Shown here one piece after another: positions 8,275-15,193 of a stretch of DNA of 24,374 bases. Source of the DNA: Flavobacteriales bacterium (lineage in GTDB: Bacteria; Bacteroidota; Bacteroidia; Flavobacteriales_F; PHOS-HE28); contig JADJVC010000035.1 in NCBI GenBank assembly GCA_016710685.1, positions 1 to 24,374 of the forward strand, given 5' to 3'. The notes under the pieces were generated by a model that saw only the letters and a program-made list of their open reading frames with translations, was not told where the DNA came from and made no database searches. How positions within the stretch are numbered: the first letter of the stretch is position 1; each line of letters begins with the position of its first letter. A program made the position numbers and the translations under genes.

Positions 8275-8300
8275 GACTGATCGCGTGGCAAGAGGAACTC

Positions 8301-8486
8301 ATGGCAAAAAAAACAGCGGACCCATTGCGTGTGTCAATCAGCGTGAGTTTCACCCGCCGCGAGGCTCTGGCCCTCAAGCGACTTGGCAACCGCAACGGAT
8401 CTCGAAGTCAGCAGGTACGCCAATGCCTGGACCTGAAGAAGCTCGCGGCAAAGATTGCTGAAGCAGACCGCATCGCGAGCGAATAG
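8301..8486 (+). CDS. Ribbon-helix-helix-like small regulator
   Basis: 61 residues with a strand-helix-helix pattern: PLRVSISVSFTRREALALK, then a turn (LGNRNGSR) and a second helix SQQVRQCLDLKKLAAKIAEA. This order fits CopG/Arc-type DNA-binding proteins, which bind as dimers through the strand. The start is supported by AAGAGGA about 8 nt upstream. It is divergent from the leftward operon, whose first start lies 27-48 bases away, so it is well placed to control both directions. A strong terminator at 8605 follows. The assignment is from pattern, without a family match. Confidence 0.55.
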   Translation: MAKKTADPLRVSISVSFTRREALALKRLGNRNGSRSQQVRQCLDLKKLAAKIAEADRIASE

Positions 8487-8604
8487 ACTTGCCAGCAATG
8501 ATTGCCACGCGATAGACTCCCCGCAATCGATCGATGTGCGGAGCATCCTCCCGCGCTGGACTGTCACCGCAAGGAAGCCACGACAATCCAAAGTTACTCC
8601 CCCG

Positions 8605-8645
8605 GAAAGCCGGTCATGCGTCGAACCATGCCCGGCTTTCTTTTT
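8605..8645 (+). terminator. Rho-independent terminator
   Basis: The stem GAAAGCCGG pairs perfectly with CCGGCTTTC. A further CATG/CATG pair sits inside it, and a T5 tract follows. It ends the transcript of the regulator gene at 8301-8486. Confidence 0.87.
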
Positions 8646-8780
8646 GCGCCGCGCTCCGCACGAAAGAAAGTGTGTCAGAGTTATCGGTTGTTCCCAATGC
8701 TCCTGGGACGCTGCGATGCGCTGGGAAGGACCCGAACCCCCACCCCCTCGCGCGACATATGGCGCGGCGACGCAGGCCTA

Positions 8781-8853
8781 AAGCGTGCAATTCGATGGCG
8801 CGCGGATGCGGAATCATAATCCGCGGGTCGGGGGTTCAAGTCCCTCCGCCGCT
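8781..8853 (+). tRNA. tRNA-like gene, CAT anticodon, imperfect acceptor stem
   Basis: The 73-nt span has the standard tRNA length. The anticodon arm is perfect (GCGGA, loop ATCATAA, TCCGC) with T at position 33 and anticodon CAT (Met, or Ile if the C is modified). The T arm is GGGGG-TTCAAGT-CCCTC with one G-T pair. The D arm TTCG/CGGA encloses ATGGCGCG. The variable loop is GGGTC. The weak point is the acceptor stem: AGCGTGC against CGCCGCT pairs only at the outer four positions. CCA is not encoded. It could be a phage tRNA with an indel in the 5' strand, or a tRNA 3' part kept at an attachment site. Confidence 0.5.
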
Positions 8854-8893
8854 ACTGGTGTTTTGTATAGATGTGATGTCGGGGGATAAGTAA

Positions 8894-9229
8894 ATGCGTT
8901 GCATTCAATGGTTCGGATGTGTTGCCGTTGCGTTCGCCCTGCTGTCTGGTTGTGGGGAATCGCGTGAAGAAAAGGCAGAGCGAATCAATGCCGAGATGAA
9001 GGCAGAGATGCAGAAGATCATGCCCGGGGCCGCGAAGATGGTGGGCCAGATTCAGAAGCAGATCGACTGGAAGAAGCGGCACGGCATCTCCACTGAGAGA
9101 GGCAGTGAGCTGTGTCAACGTTGGCTGGAAGCTCACCCAGATAAAGATGTCCAGGACTTCTGGAAATACGCTGTGACAGTGACACCTGATGATTTGGAAA
9201 CAATGTTACCAGAATCGAGGCAGCCGTGA
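8894..9229 (+). CDS. Small lipoprotein
   Basis: 111 residues. The N-terminus MRCIQWFGCVAVAFALLSGC is a clear lipoprotein signal with lipobox LSGC (Cys20). The mature part starts with a charged helix (SREEKAERINAEMKAEMQKI) that could form a coiled coil, then a short region with two Trp. A G-rich Shine-Dalgarno lies about 8 nt upstream. The next gene starts on its stop (GTGA), so the two are co-translated. It is expressed from the lysogeny side of the map, which fits a role in the lysogen's envelope such as superinfection exclusion; that is inference. Confidence 0.65.
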   Translation: MRCIQWFGCVAVAFALLSGCGESREEKAERINAEMKAEMQKIMPGAAKMVGQIQKQIDWKKRHGISTERGSELCQRWLEAHPDKDVQDFWKYAVTVTPDDLETMLPESRQP

Positions 9230-9441
9230 AAAAACAGCGGAGACAAACTGACGCACAGATCGACGCGGTGCTTGATGAGTATCTTGAGCCGCTGCTTGAA
9301 ATGCACGATGACGAATCGATTCGCATAGCTCGTTATCTGGCTCTGAAGTTGTCCGTGCTTCAGGTTGCAATTGAAAAGGTTCACGCAGACGTTGCTCAAC
9401 TCGCTGCTTGCTTTGAACGTATTGAGAAGCGTCTGTCATAG
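9226..9441 (+). CDS. Small helical hypothetical protein
   Basis: 71 residues from a GTG that overlaps the lipoprotein stop by 4 nt. The sequence is almost all helix-forming: a basic N-terminus (KKQRRQTDAQID), then DEYLEPLLEMHDDESIRIA and a C-terminal heptad-like stretch with VAIEKVHADVAQLAACFERI. It probably forms a coiled coil and may pair with the helical part of the lipoprotein. The function is unknown. Confidence 0.55.
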   Translation: MKKQRRQTDAQIDAVLDEYLEPLLEMHDDESIRIARYLALKLSVLQVAIEKVHADVAQLAACFERIEKRLS

Positions 9442-9528
9442 CTCACAGTCCTGAATTTTTGAGCGAAGTTTTCAACGGCTATCAAAGCAAAGTGTACTAA
9501 CCACTTGCGGTTCGTGTAAGATGGGAGC

Positions 9529-9803
9529 ATGGACATGACCAACGACATTGATGTACTAACGCGAAAGCATCTTTCCGAATTTGTACCGTCGAGAATCGAC
9601 GAGCTTGGTCTAACGAAGGCCGGGGTCGCCAGAGCGTTAGGCGAGCATGATTCAAAATCGGAAAAGTGTGCCAAGGTCTTCACACTCCGTCTGTAGCCTA
9701 TTGCATTGAACTGGCTGAAATACTCGAGTGCGAACTCAATGACTTCACTCCGCCAGAACTCAGGAAGCGAAGCGAACGACGACGATTGCAAGCCGCCTCG
9801 TGA
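9529..9803 (+). CDS. Cro/CI-type helix-turn-helix protein, frame-interrupted
   Basis: Starts MDMTNDIDVLTRKHLSEF. The first 50 residues contain a plausible HTH_3 first half (IDELGLTKAGVARALGEH) and run into a stop at about 9694. The remainder of the domain continues in another frame (TPSVAYCIELAEILECELND) and ends RRRLQAAS at 9803. One missing base near 9660-9680 would join them to about 91 residues. The joined order, an LT..VA..LG turn then AYCIELAEILEC, fits a phage repressor or antirepressor. It is followed by the AT-rich direct repeats at 9807-9855, which could be its operators. Confidence 0.58.
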
Positions 9804-9806
9804 AAT

Positions 9807-9855
9807 TTAGAAAATTTTATATCGCTGGTATTGCACAGCGTTAGAAAATTTTATA
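9807..9855. repeat. Two AT-rich direct repeats with internal palindrome
   Basis: TTAGAAAATTTTATA occurs at 9807-9821 and again at 9841-9855, exactly 15 of 15, with start points 34 bp apart (about three helical turns). Each copy has AAAATTTT at its core. The AT-richness stands out against the moderately GC-rich surroundings. Location just after an HTH gene suggests paired operator or origin-type sites. Confidence 0.6.
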
Positions 9856-9899
9856 GTCTCCCTCCCGTCGCGATGACTGGGGGTGAATGTTACCTGCGT

Positions 9900-9937
9900 A
9901 AGCCCACTGATTCGTGACAGGATCAGTGGGCTTTTTT
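9900..9937 (+). terminator. Strong Rho-independent terminator
   Basis: A 12-bp perfect stem (AAGCCCACTGAT with ATCAGTGGGCTT), a 10-nt loop and six T. The complementary strand also has an A-run before the stem only in part, so it acts mainly on rightward transcripts. Confidence 0.9.
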
Positions 9938-10005
9938 CGTTGGTGTTTTGAGAGTCTCCAACGAACGGAAGCATAGTACCGGAGACGGAAGCCCGCTGAT
10001 TCAAT

Positions 10006-10074
10006 GCCAGGTTGGAGGGTGCCAAATCGTGCGATAGCGGGTGGCATTCGGTCGGTTCGATCCGGCCCCTGGCT
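10006..10074 (+). tRNA. Degenerate tRNA-like element
   Basis: GCCAGG at 10006 pairs perfectly with CCTGGC at 10068. The second arm follows directly on a T-arm-like hairpin GGTCGG-TTCGAT-CCGGCC, and this adjacency is the tRNA order. The length of 69 nt is slightly short, and the T loop has 6 rather than 7 bases, as if one C were lost. I cannot place a convincing anticodon arm: ATCGT with GCGGG around a 6-nt loop is poor. It could be a tRNA with indels or a tRNA-derived attachment site next to the recombinase at 10615. Confidence 0.33.
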
Positions 10075-10111
10075 CTGATATCGCGTTGGCTGCGTCGGTC
10101 AACGCTTCAGC

Positions 10112-10160
10112 CCCTGCAGTGTCTCAGCCCTGCGGTGTCTCAGTTCACTGCAGGGCTTTT
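10112..10160 (+). terminator. Terminator hairpin with two competing 5' arms
   Basis: AGCCCTGCGGTG (10126-10137) pairs with CACTGCAGGGCT (10146-10157) and a short T4 follows. A second arm, CCCTGCAGTG at 10112-10121, also pairs perfectly with the same 3' strand. The two 5' arms are near-copies (each followed by TCTCAG), so two mutually exclusive hairpins are possible. This could be a simple terminator with a duplicated arm or an attenuator. Confidence 0.65.
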
Positions 10161-10386
10161 GAATCATTTCTATACCCCTAGGGCTGGCTCTGGAGGTTTA
10201 TCGCTAAGGGTCAAACTCGTTTCCGCCCGAAGCAAATTCCGCACTGGCAACGCGGCCTGAAGATAATTGGACGAGAGCAACCAGCCCGCCATAACGAGCC
10301 GACCAGTGCCAAGGTCTGAGGTACTGATCAGTGAAAACACACAGATCGCTTTTCGGTGGAATCGACGGCTAAAAGGAGTCCGCGTT

Positions 10387-10578
10387 GTGAACGAATCAAA
10401 CGCAAACGGAATTTGTCACGGATTAGGAGAAATCACGTTTTCCCCCATTCCTGTCGCGTGCATCTTCCGCATTCTGAGTCCTGACCGCACTATTCGCTCA
10501 GCAACAATTCAGCAGCGAACGTGCGAAAAAATCAGTCAGGAAACATCAGTCAGCTCTGCGCGTGGCAAGGTATGGTGA
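10387..10578 (+). CDS. Small hypothetical protein before the recombinase
   Basis: 63 residues from GTG at 10387, chosen because AAGGAG lies 8 nt upstream. This is the clearest ribosome-binding site in this stretch. The product (start NESNANGICHGLGEITF) has three Cys and is basic toward the C-terminus. It sits just upstream of the tyrosine recombinase, the usual place for an excisionase, but no recognisable Xis or HTH pattern is seen. The region 10161-10386 before it holds no other gene I can support. Confidence 0.45.
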   Translation: MNESNANGICHGLGEITFSPIPVACIFRILSPDRTIRSATIQQRTCEKISQETSVSSARGKVW

Positions 10579-10614
10579 ACTTACCATCCCCACCCGTAAG
10601 CGGAGCCTCTGACA

Positions 10615-12017
10615 ATGATCGCTGCCACACGCCCGTCCAAACTGGACTCCCGCATGAGCAGTCAACCAACAACCTCCGTCGTGATCAATCTGCCCGACAG
10701 ACTTGTGGATGGCGTCATGCAATTTCTGGCCACACTCAATCCGCATTCGCTTCCGTATCCGGAATCAAGCTCAACGACGGCACCGCGTCCGCCTGCAGTA
10801 AAGCCACTTCCGCGCACGACACAAGAACCCACTATCACAGTACAGCCGCAAACGTTTTTGTCGTTCTACGAAGAGTTTTGTTCGAAGGCGTTTCTGAAGA
10901 GCTCCGCGCCGCATCGGCGCGAAATGTTGGCAGCGATTCGGAACTTTCAGGAGTATTTGGGCGCGCGGAGTATAGATCCGCGCGCCCAAATTCAGGCCGT
11001 CAGCAATTCTCCGGAAATACTCACGGAATACATGGTCTTTCTGCGGAACAAAACTCGCGGCGGATCTGTCCAGCGAGTCGGCCGAGCACTCGACATGATT
11101 CACTCGCTGATGTCATTGGCTCGCGAACGCAATCTCGTCACGACTATTCCGGACAAAATACGCCGCGAAGCTATTCGTTCCGAGGGCACTCCGCCAACGC
11201 GATTCAGCGACGAAGTTCAAGGGCTGTTCGTTTCGCTCGAAGAATACAAGCAGCTCCGCAGCGTCTCTTTGAACTTCAAAGGCTCATTCACGTCAGTGTC
11301 CAAGCTGCGACCATGCGACGTGATGCCGTTGGTTTTGGATTTTTCAGCGTACGCTGGAGCGCGAACGAACGATGCGTTTCCGTTCGACAAAATACAGACG
11401 CGGCCAGGCCTGCTCTGGGAAAAACTACTCACGGAAACTGCATGTCCATTGCTGCCAGATCTGCATTGCTGCGCTGGATGGCTATGGATGATGGTTCACA
11501 AGACTCAACACCACGACGTGTCTCACAATCGCAATCCGAGCGTGCTGATACCGCTGTCCACGCAGCTGCGGCGCAGATCGAACGATTGCGGGGACTTCAT
11601 GCGGCAAAAATAATACCGTGGGAATTGATCTGTCGCGGTGCCGCCCCGAAAAGTGCAAAACGATGTTTTGCAAACACCTTCGACGCGATCAAAGCCGAAT
11701 GCGGTTACGACGATCGATCTCGTTATTTTGCTGGCAAGCCATTGATCAGGCTGAGCGAAGGCAAGACTCTGGACAAGATAAAAATTCTCCACGACGACGG
11801 ACGCACAACGCTCGAAGAAGTTGCGTTCTGCAACTTGCGAAAGACAGCAGCAAACATCTGGGAAGAACACGTTTCAGCATCCGCTGCAACATACATGCTG
11901 AAACACTCCGTGGCAGCGCAGGATGGTGTTTCAGAGACCACTCGCAAGCACTACATACAGAAACTTGCCGTTCTGAAATCGATCGTTCCGGCAATCGAAA
12001 CCTTGCCAATCTGGTAA
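10615..12017 (+). CDS. Tyrosine recombinase / phage integrase (frame-interrupted)
   Basis: It catalyses site-specific DNA exchange through a covalent tyrosine. The N-terminal 70 residues are Ser/Pro-rich. A core-binding domain follows (FLSFYEEFCSKAFLKSSAPH, then TEYMVFLRNKTRGGSVQRVG). The catalytic part starts with a divergent box I (LDFSAYAGARTNDAF), then WLWMMVHKTQ and VLIPLSTQLRR. At about 11575 one base seems missing and the frame shifts to the open frame containing IERLRGLHAAKIIPWE. The end has box II-like FCNLRKTAANIWEEH, LKHSV in place of LGHS, and the Tyr candidate in TTRKHYIQKL. The C-terminus is intact at 12017. Total length is about 467 residues. It probably acts on an attachment site close by, where two tRNA-like elements lie. 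Confidence 0.75.
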
Positions 12018-12039
12018 GTCCAGTCGGAGGTAACTCCGC

Positions 12040-12105
12040 ATGAACATGATTTGTGGAATCGTGTTGTGTCTCATCGCAATCGTTTGCCGTGAGGCGGCAA
12101 AGTAA
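12040..12105 (+). CDS. Tiny hydrophobic peptide upstream of csrA
   Basis: 21 codons, MNMICGIVLCLIAIVCREAA plus a final Lys, with a good Shine-Dalgarno (CGGAGG about 10 nt upstream). It could be a single-helix membrane peptide, a leader peptide for csrA, or chance. The gene starts 22 nt after the recombinase stop and ends 22 nt before csrA. Confidence 0.3.
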   Translation: MNMICGIVLCLIAIVCREAAK

Positions 12106-12127
12106 CCCAACCAAAGGAGTGAAGAGG

Positions 12128-12623
12128 ATGCTAGTTTTATCACGGAAAGTTGGGCAATCACTGCTCATCGGCGAAGTCGTCGTGACGCCCACGCGGATCG
12201 GTCGCGACACGGTTCGGATAGGGATTCAAGCCCCATTTTGAAATGAAAATTTATCGTGCCGAACTGATAGGCACCAATGAAGAATTTCTGAGACCTGAAG
12301 AACGCAAACACGCAGGAATTCTTTCGCGGCTGCGAAACATGCCCGCAGAAAAACGGCAAGAGATCATTGCGGCAATCGTCCGCACTTTCTGCGGCAAGTC
12401 TGAGGCCATCGCAACGGCCACAGAATGCGAACGCTACACACTCACACTCCACACTAAGGATTCAGCGTGGCCACAGCTCAAAAAGAACAAACAAAATTGG
12501 TCAAATCAATTAACGATTTGGTCAGTCCATTCGGTTGGATGTGCGACGTGCATGGACGTCGCGGAATCAATGCCCTGCAGACAGCGGAAAAAGATTTGCT
12601 CAGATCGATCGTTTATCATTTGA
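12128..12623 (+). CDS. csrA: CsrA-family RNA-binding regulator with C-terminal extension (frame-interrupted)
   Basis: CsrA dimers bind GGA motifs in mRNA leaders and change translation. The start MLVLSRKVGQSLLIG and the segment DTVRIGIQAP are diagnostic, and AAGGAG precedes the ATG. The raw frame stops at 12241. Removing one T from the T4 run near 12236 continues it as FEMKIYRAELIGTNEEFLRP, which is the normal fifth-strand/helix end of CsrA (Arg-Ala-Glu in IYRAE). The frame then stays open well beyond the usual 60-70 residues, with a basic helical stretch (ILSRLRNMPAEKRQEIIAAI). Where it ends is unclear: a TAA in another frame at 12455-12457 just before the next start, or 12623 in the present frame, which overlaps the next gene. 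Confidence 0.8.
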
Positions 12624-13021
12624 GCAAGCCAAAGGCATCGATCGGCAATCCTCGGTCAATTCCGATATGTCTCTGGCAACTGCTGTTGCTGCCACCAGCT
12701 GCGGCTCAATCGTTTCCCGATCGCAGCATGAACGACGCCAAAGCCTTCTCGGTCATGCTGCTGAGTTCAACGGCTCGATTTTATTTCTGGCGGAATCTGG
12801 GCGGCGAAACGTTCACGGAGACAGCATTGTCCGAACTGGTATCGGAGTCTCTACAGACGCTGCCGTCGTATGTCGAGACATGCTATGGCGGGGTGTTCGT
12901 CGAACGCATTGAATCGAAGTTTTCGATTTGGTTCGGTCGCAAGGCCGGAAAGCCGCCAGCGATTTCAGGATTACAGATTGTGCAGGCCGTTCGTCAATTG
13001 TTCGAAATCAAGAACCCGTAA
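12467..13021 (+). CDS. Uncharacterised protein of the early region
   Basis: 184 residues from a GTG with AAGGA 7 nt upstream. The frame is intact to 13021. The N-terminus is soluble and charged (ATAQKEQTKLVKSINDLVSP), then FGWMCDVHGRRGIN, a hydrophobic Leu-rich patch around residues 68-78 (LWQLLLLPP), and an aromatic C-terminal half (ARFYFWRNLGGETF). A second frame (12535-12912) is also open over the middle, but it lacks a start signal. No family recognised. It lies between csrA and the DUF2786-type gene and is followed at 15 nt by the next start. Confidence 0.58.
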   Translation: MATAQKEQTKLVKSINDLVSPFGWMCDVHGRRGINALQTAEKDLLRSIVYHLSKPKASIGNPRSIPICLWQLLLLPPAAAQSFPDRSMNDAKAFSVMLLSSTARFYFWRNLGGETFTETALSELVSESLQTLPSYVETCYGGVFVERIESKFSIWFGRKAGKPPAISGLQIVQAVRQLFEIKNP

Positions 13022-13036
13022 ACAGGAGTCACGCGC

Positions 13037-13716
13037 ATGAATTCGACAACCGAAACCATCCGCGACAAAATCCGCAAGCTGCTGCGTGTTGTCGAATGCG
13101 ACTCAGCCAGCGAAGCGGAGAAATCCGCCGCGCTGTATCAAGCGTCTCGGCTATCGCAAAAACATGCCATCGATCTCGACGCACTCGGCGGGGAAGCCAG
13201 TGATTTCGGATCTACAAAACTGGCCGACTTCGGCCAGCGATCCCCATCGTGGTGCCTCGCCGTGACGATTGTTTTGGCAAATCATTTTAACGTGCGGTGT
13301 TTTGTGAGTCGCACGCCATCGCCGCGCGGTGGCAGAGACGTCAGTTGGTATTGTTTCGGCTGCGCTCCATCGAGACAAATCGCGGTCTATGTCTGGACGT
13401 ATCTGCGGCTTGAATTTTGCGAGCCCATCGCGATTTGAAACGTCGACATAAGAAAATCAATCTGCCGAGCTTCTTTATTTCGCTTGCCGCTGGAGTTTGC
13501 AAAAGACTCGACCAACTTGCAGGAAAAATCGACGACGCTGACAAGCTGGCCATGATCGTTGTCCGATTGGAATCGGAATTTGCAGCGTTCAGCGGATCGT
13601 TTGGAATGATCAAGCAGCCGAAAGTCACCGCTGACCATGCGGCGTACGAGCGCGGCAAGACGATTGAGATTAGACACGCGATCAGAGGCGAAGGACGAAA
13701 GGCCATCACGCAATGA
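13037..13716 (+). CDS. DUF2786-type protein (frame-interrupted)
   Basis: A preceding AGGAG supports the ATG. The N-terminal 50 residues have the DUF2786 pattern: IRDKIRKLLRVVECDSASEA, then EKSAALYQASRLSQKHAIDL. The middle is LANHFNVRCFVSR and ends IAVYVWTYLRLEF. There a T4 run at about 13418 needs one more T to continue into AHRDLKRRHKKINLPSFFIS and AAGVCKRLDQLAG, which matches the helical C-terminal part of such proteins. The restored length is about 226 residues. The family is common in phages and mobile elements and has no known biochemical role. The next gene starts on the stop (ATGA). Confidence 0.75.
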
Positions 13717-14116
13717 GCATTGATCACACAAAGCTCTCCGCCATACTTGGCAGCGATCAAACAACAGAAGACACCACCTCCGCCGCAAAAATCGCAAACT
13801 ATCTCTACGCTCGCCTGCGGCAGTCGAGCGGGCGATATGAGCGAAACGACATTGCGGCACTTCCGAATGGGTACCATGCCGTATCCGGCTTGACAGTGCA
13901 ATTCACAACTCGCATCCATTTGAGCGAGGATTTATCCTCGCTGGCGACCATGACTGCGAGTGCGGAATTGACGGTCGAAATTTTGTGGACTCAGACACCG
14001 GAGTTCGTGTGCGAATTCCGGTTTGCGAATGCGAAATTCTTGAACTCAAACCAAATACCCTGCGAGACATTCGCCTCGCGGAAAGCGAAAAACGAATTTT
14101 CACAACAGATATTTAG
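13713..14116 (+). CDS. Cys-containing phage protein (frame-interrupted)
   Basis: Starts at an ATGA overlap (MSIDHTKLSAILGSDQ). The first 55 residues are in one frame, ending IAALPNGYHA. At about 13880 a CC that should be CCC switches to RIRLDSAIHNSHPFERGF, then AGDHDCECGIDGRNFVDSD and VCECEILELKPNTLRD, ending FTTDI at 14116. The second frame has far more protein character than the raw continuation. CECG and CEC suggest metal binding. The restored length is about 134 residues. Function is unknown. Confidence 0.55.
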
Positions 14117-14149
14117 CTTCGCACAGTCGACAAACGAAGGGATTCACAA

Positions 14150-14915
14150 GTGGCTGGCGATTGGATCAAACTGGAATGCACAACTCCAGACAAACCTGAA
14201 GTTGTGGCTATGGCGGCGTTTCTGAAAATCGACCAGGACGCCGTTGTTGGTAAGTGCCTAAGACTGTGGATCTGGGCAAATCAGCAAAGTGTCGATGGTA
14301 ACGCACTAAACGTTACAGACTCGTTCTTAGACCGCCTGACTTACTGCCCCGGGTTCTCCTTGGCGCTCCGTCATGTGGGCTGGTTGGATGGCCGCGATAG
14401 CCGCCTTTCGATTCCCCACTTCGACCGACACAACGGACAGCCCGCAAAAACAAGGGCACTGACAAAAAGACCGTGTAGGAAAGACTCGTACCGCGACAGA
14501 ATGTAACGCAACATGTTACCAGAGAAGAGAAGAGAAGAGAAGAGTAAACGCAACTCTATATCCGCTTCAGGCGATGACGTTGTCATTCCGGAATCGATGC
14601 AGAGCCCTGCCGTTTTGAAAGCTGCTGCGTTCTGGTTTCAACACCTGGACGTTGTGGCTCCGGAGAAAGTACCGATAGCCAACAGTCCGCAGCTGCAGGC
14701 GTTTTGGAATGATGCTCGCGAAGCGGGCCGGATGAATTTATCCGGCGTGTCGAGCATTGTTCGCGCGTGGCTGGGTGAATCTGAGGCCAGTCGAAGAACC
14801 AAAACAGAAAGGATCTGGAAAACGTGGATACAAGCCAACCTCGCACACTCGCGAAGAATCAAACGCAAACGCCTTTGAAGTGTTGTACGCTTCAATCGGT
14901 GGCGAAGAGTCTTAA
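14150..14915 (+). CDS. Replication-associated protein-like, carries a pentanucleotide repeat (frame-interrupted)
   Basis: GTG at 14150 with AAGGGA upstream. The N-terminal domain (MAGDWIKLECTTPDKPEVVA, DAVVGKCLRLWIWANQ, then IPHFDRHNGQPAKTRALTKR) resembles the winged-helix start of phage replication or helicase-loader proteins. Near 14475 the raw frame runs to a stop at 14506, while another frame continues through KTRTATECN into the AGAGA repeat at 14521. The frame of SASGDDVVIPESMQSPAVL follows, then FWNDAREAGRMNLSGVSSIV, as in DnaD-type proteins. A last shift gives EESNANAFEVLYASIGGEES, ending at 14915. At least three frame changes are needed, so length (about 255 residues) and function are inferred. 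Confidence 0.55.
14521..14544 (+). repeat. Pentanucleotide tandem repeat (AGAGA)4 plus 4
   Basis: Four full AGAGA units and a partial AGAG, perfectly repeated. It lies in the charged linker of a replication-like gene, where it encodes Arg/Glu/Lys. One unit changes length by 5 bases, so each gain or loss alters the reading frame. Removing one unit would join the upstream frame directly to the downstream frame. Confidence 0.85.
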
Positions 14916-15193
14916 AGAATTGAGCGAACCGCTGATGCGGCTGTGTTCTATGAAAAATCAGGTCAACCTGACTCCGCATCAACTGGAGACATGGGTGGCA
15001 GTTCTGTCCTGTTTCGATACTGACATCGTCAGTCGTGTCGTGCGAAATCGGATTATCCGAAGATCCGTTCCCCGATCTCGGCAAGATTACGCTGCGTTGT
15101 GAAGCATTGCGGAGGCGACGTGAAAACGTTGAAGGCCGATCTGATTCGATGAAGATCGGTGACAAGATGCTGGCAAAGATCGCCAGCACTTGA
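14899..15193 (+). CDS. Hypothetical phage protein (frame-interrupted)
   Basis: The start is probably GTG at 14899 (read VAKSLKELSEPLMRL), overlapping the end of the preceding gene. NLTPHQLETWVAVLSCFD is helical and Trp-containing. Near 15050 an AAA run needs one more A to continue as EIGLSEDPFPDLGKITLRCE and then ALRRRRENVEGRSD, ending DKMLAKIAST at 15193. The joined protein is about 97 residues, helical and charged, and follows a replication-like gene. It may help in replication or helicase loading. The start is uncertain; an ATG at about 14935 is an alternative. Confidence 0.52.

Noticed and set aside
8487..8893. Plus-strand open frames after the regulator
   Set aside because: They run through a strong terminator and the tRNA-like element and show no protein character.
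10521..10614. Recombinase beginning at 10521
   Set aside because: The early part of that frame is Ser/Arg/Gln-rich shadow sequence. The recombinase N-terminal half is in the frame that starts at 10615, and the other frame becomes relevant only after about 11575.
12535..12912. Alternative gene in the middle of 12467-13021
   Set aside because: It is open for 125 codons but lacks a ribosome-binding site and would overlap a gene with a good start signal and an intact frame.
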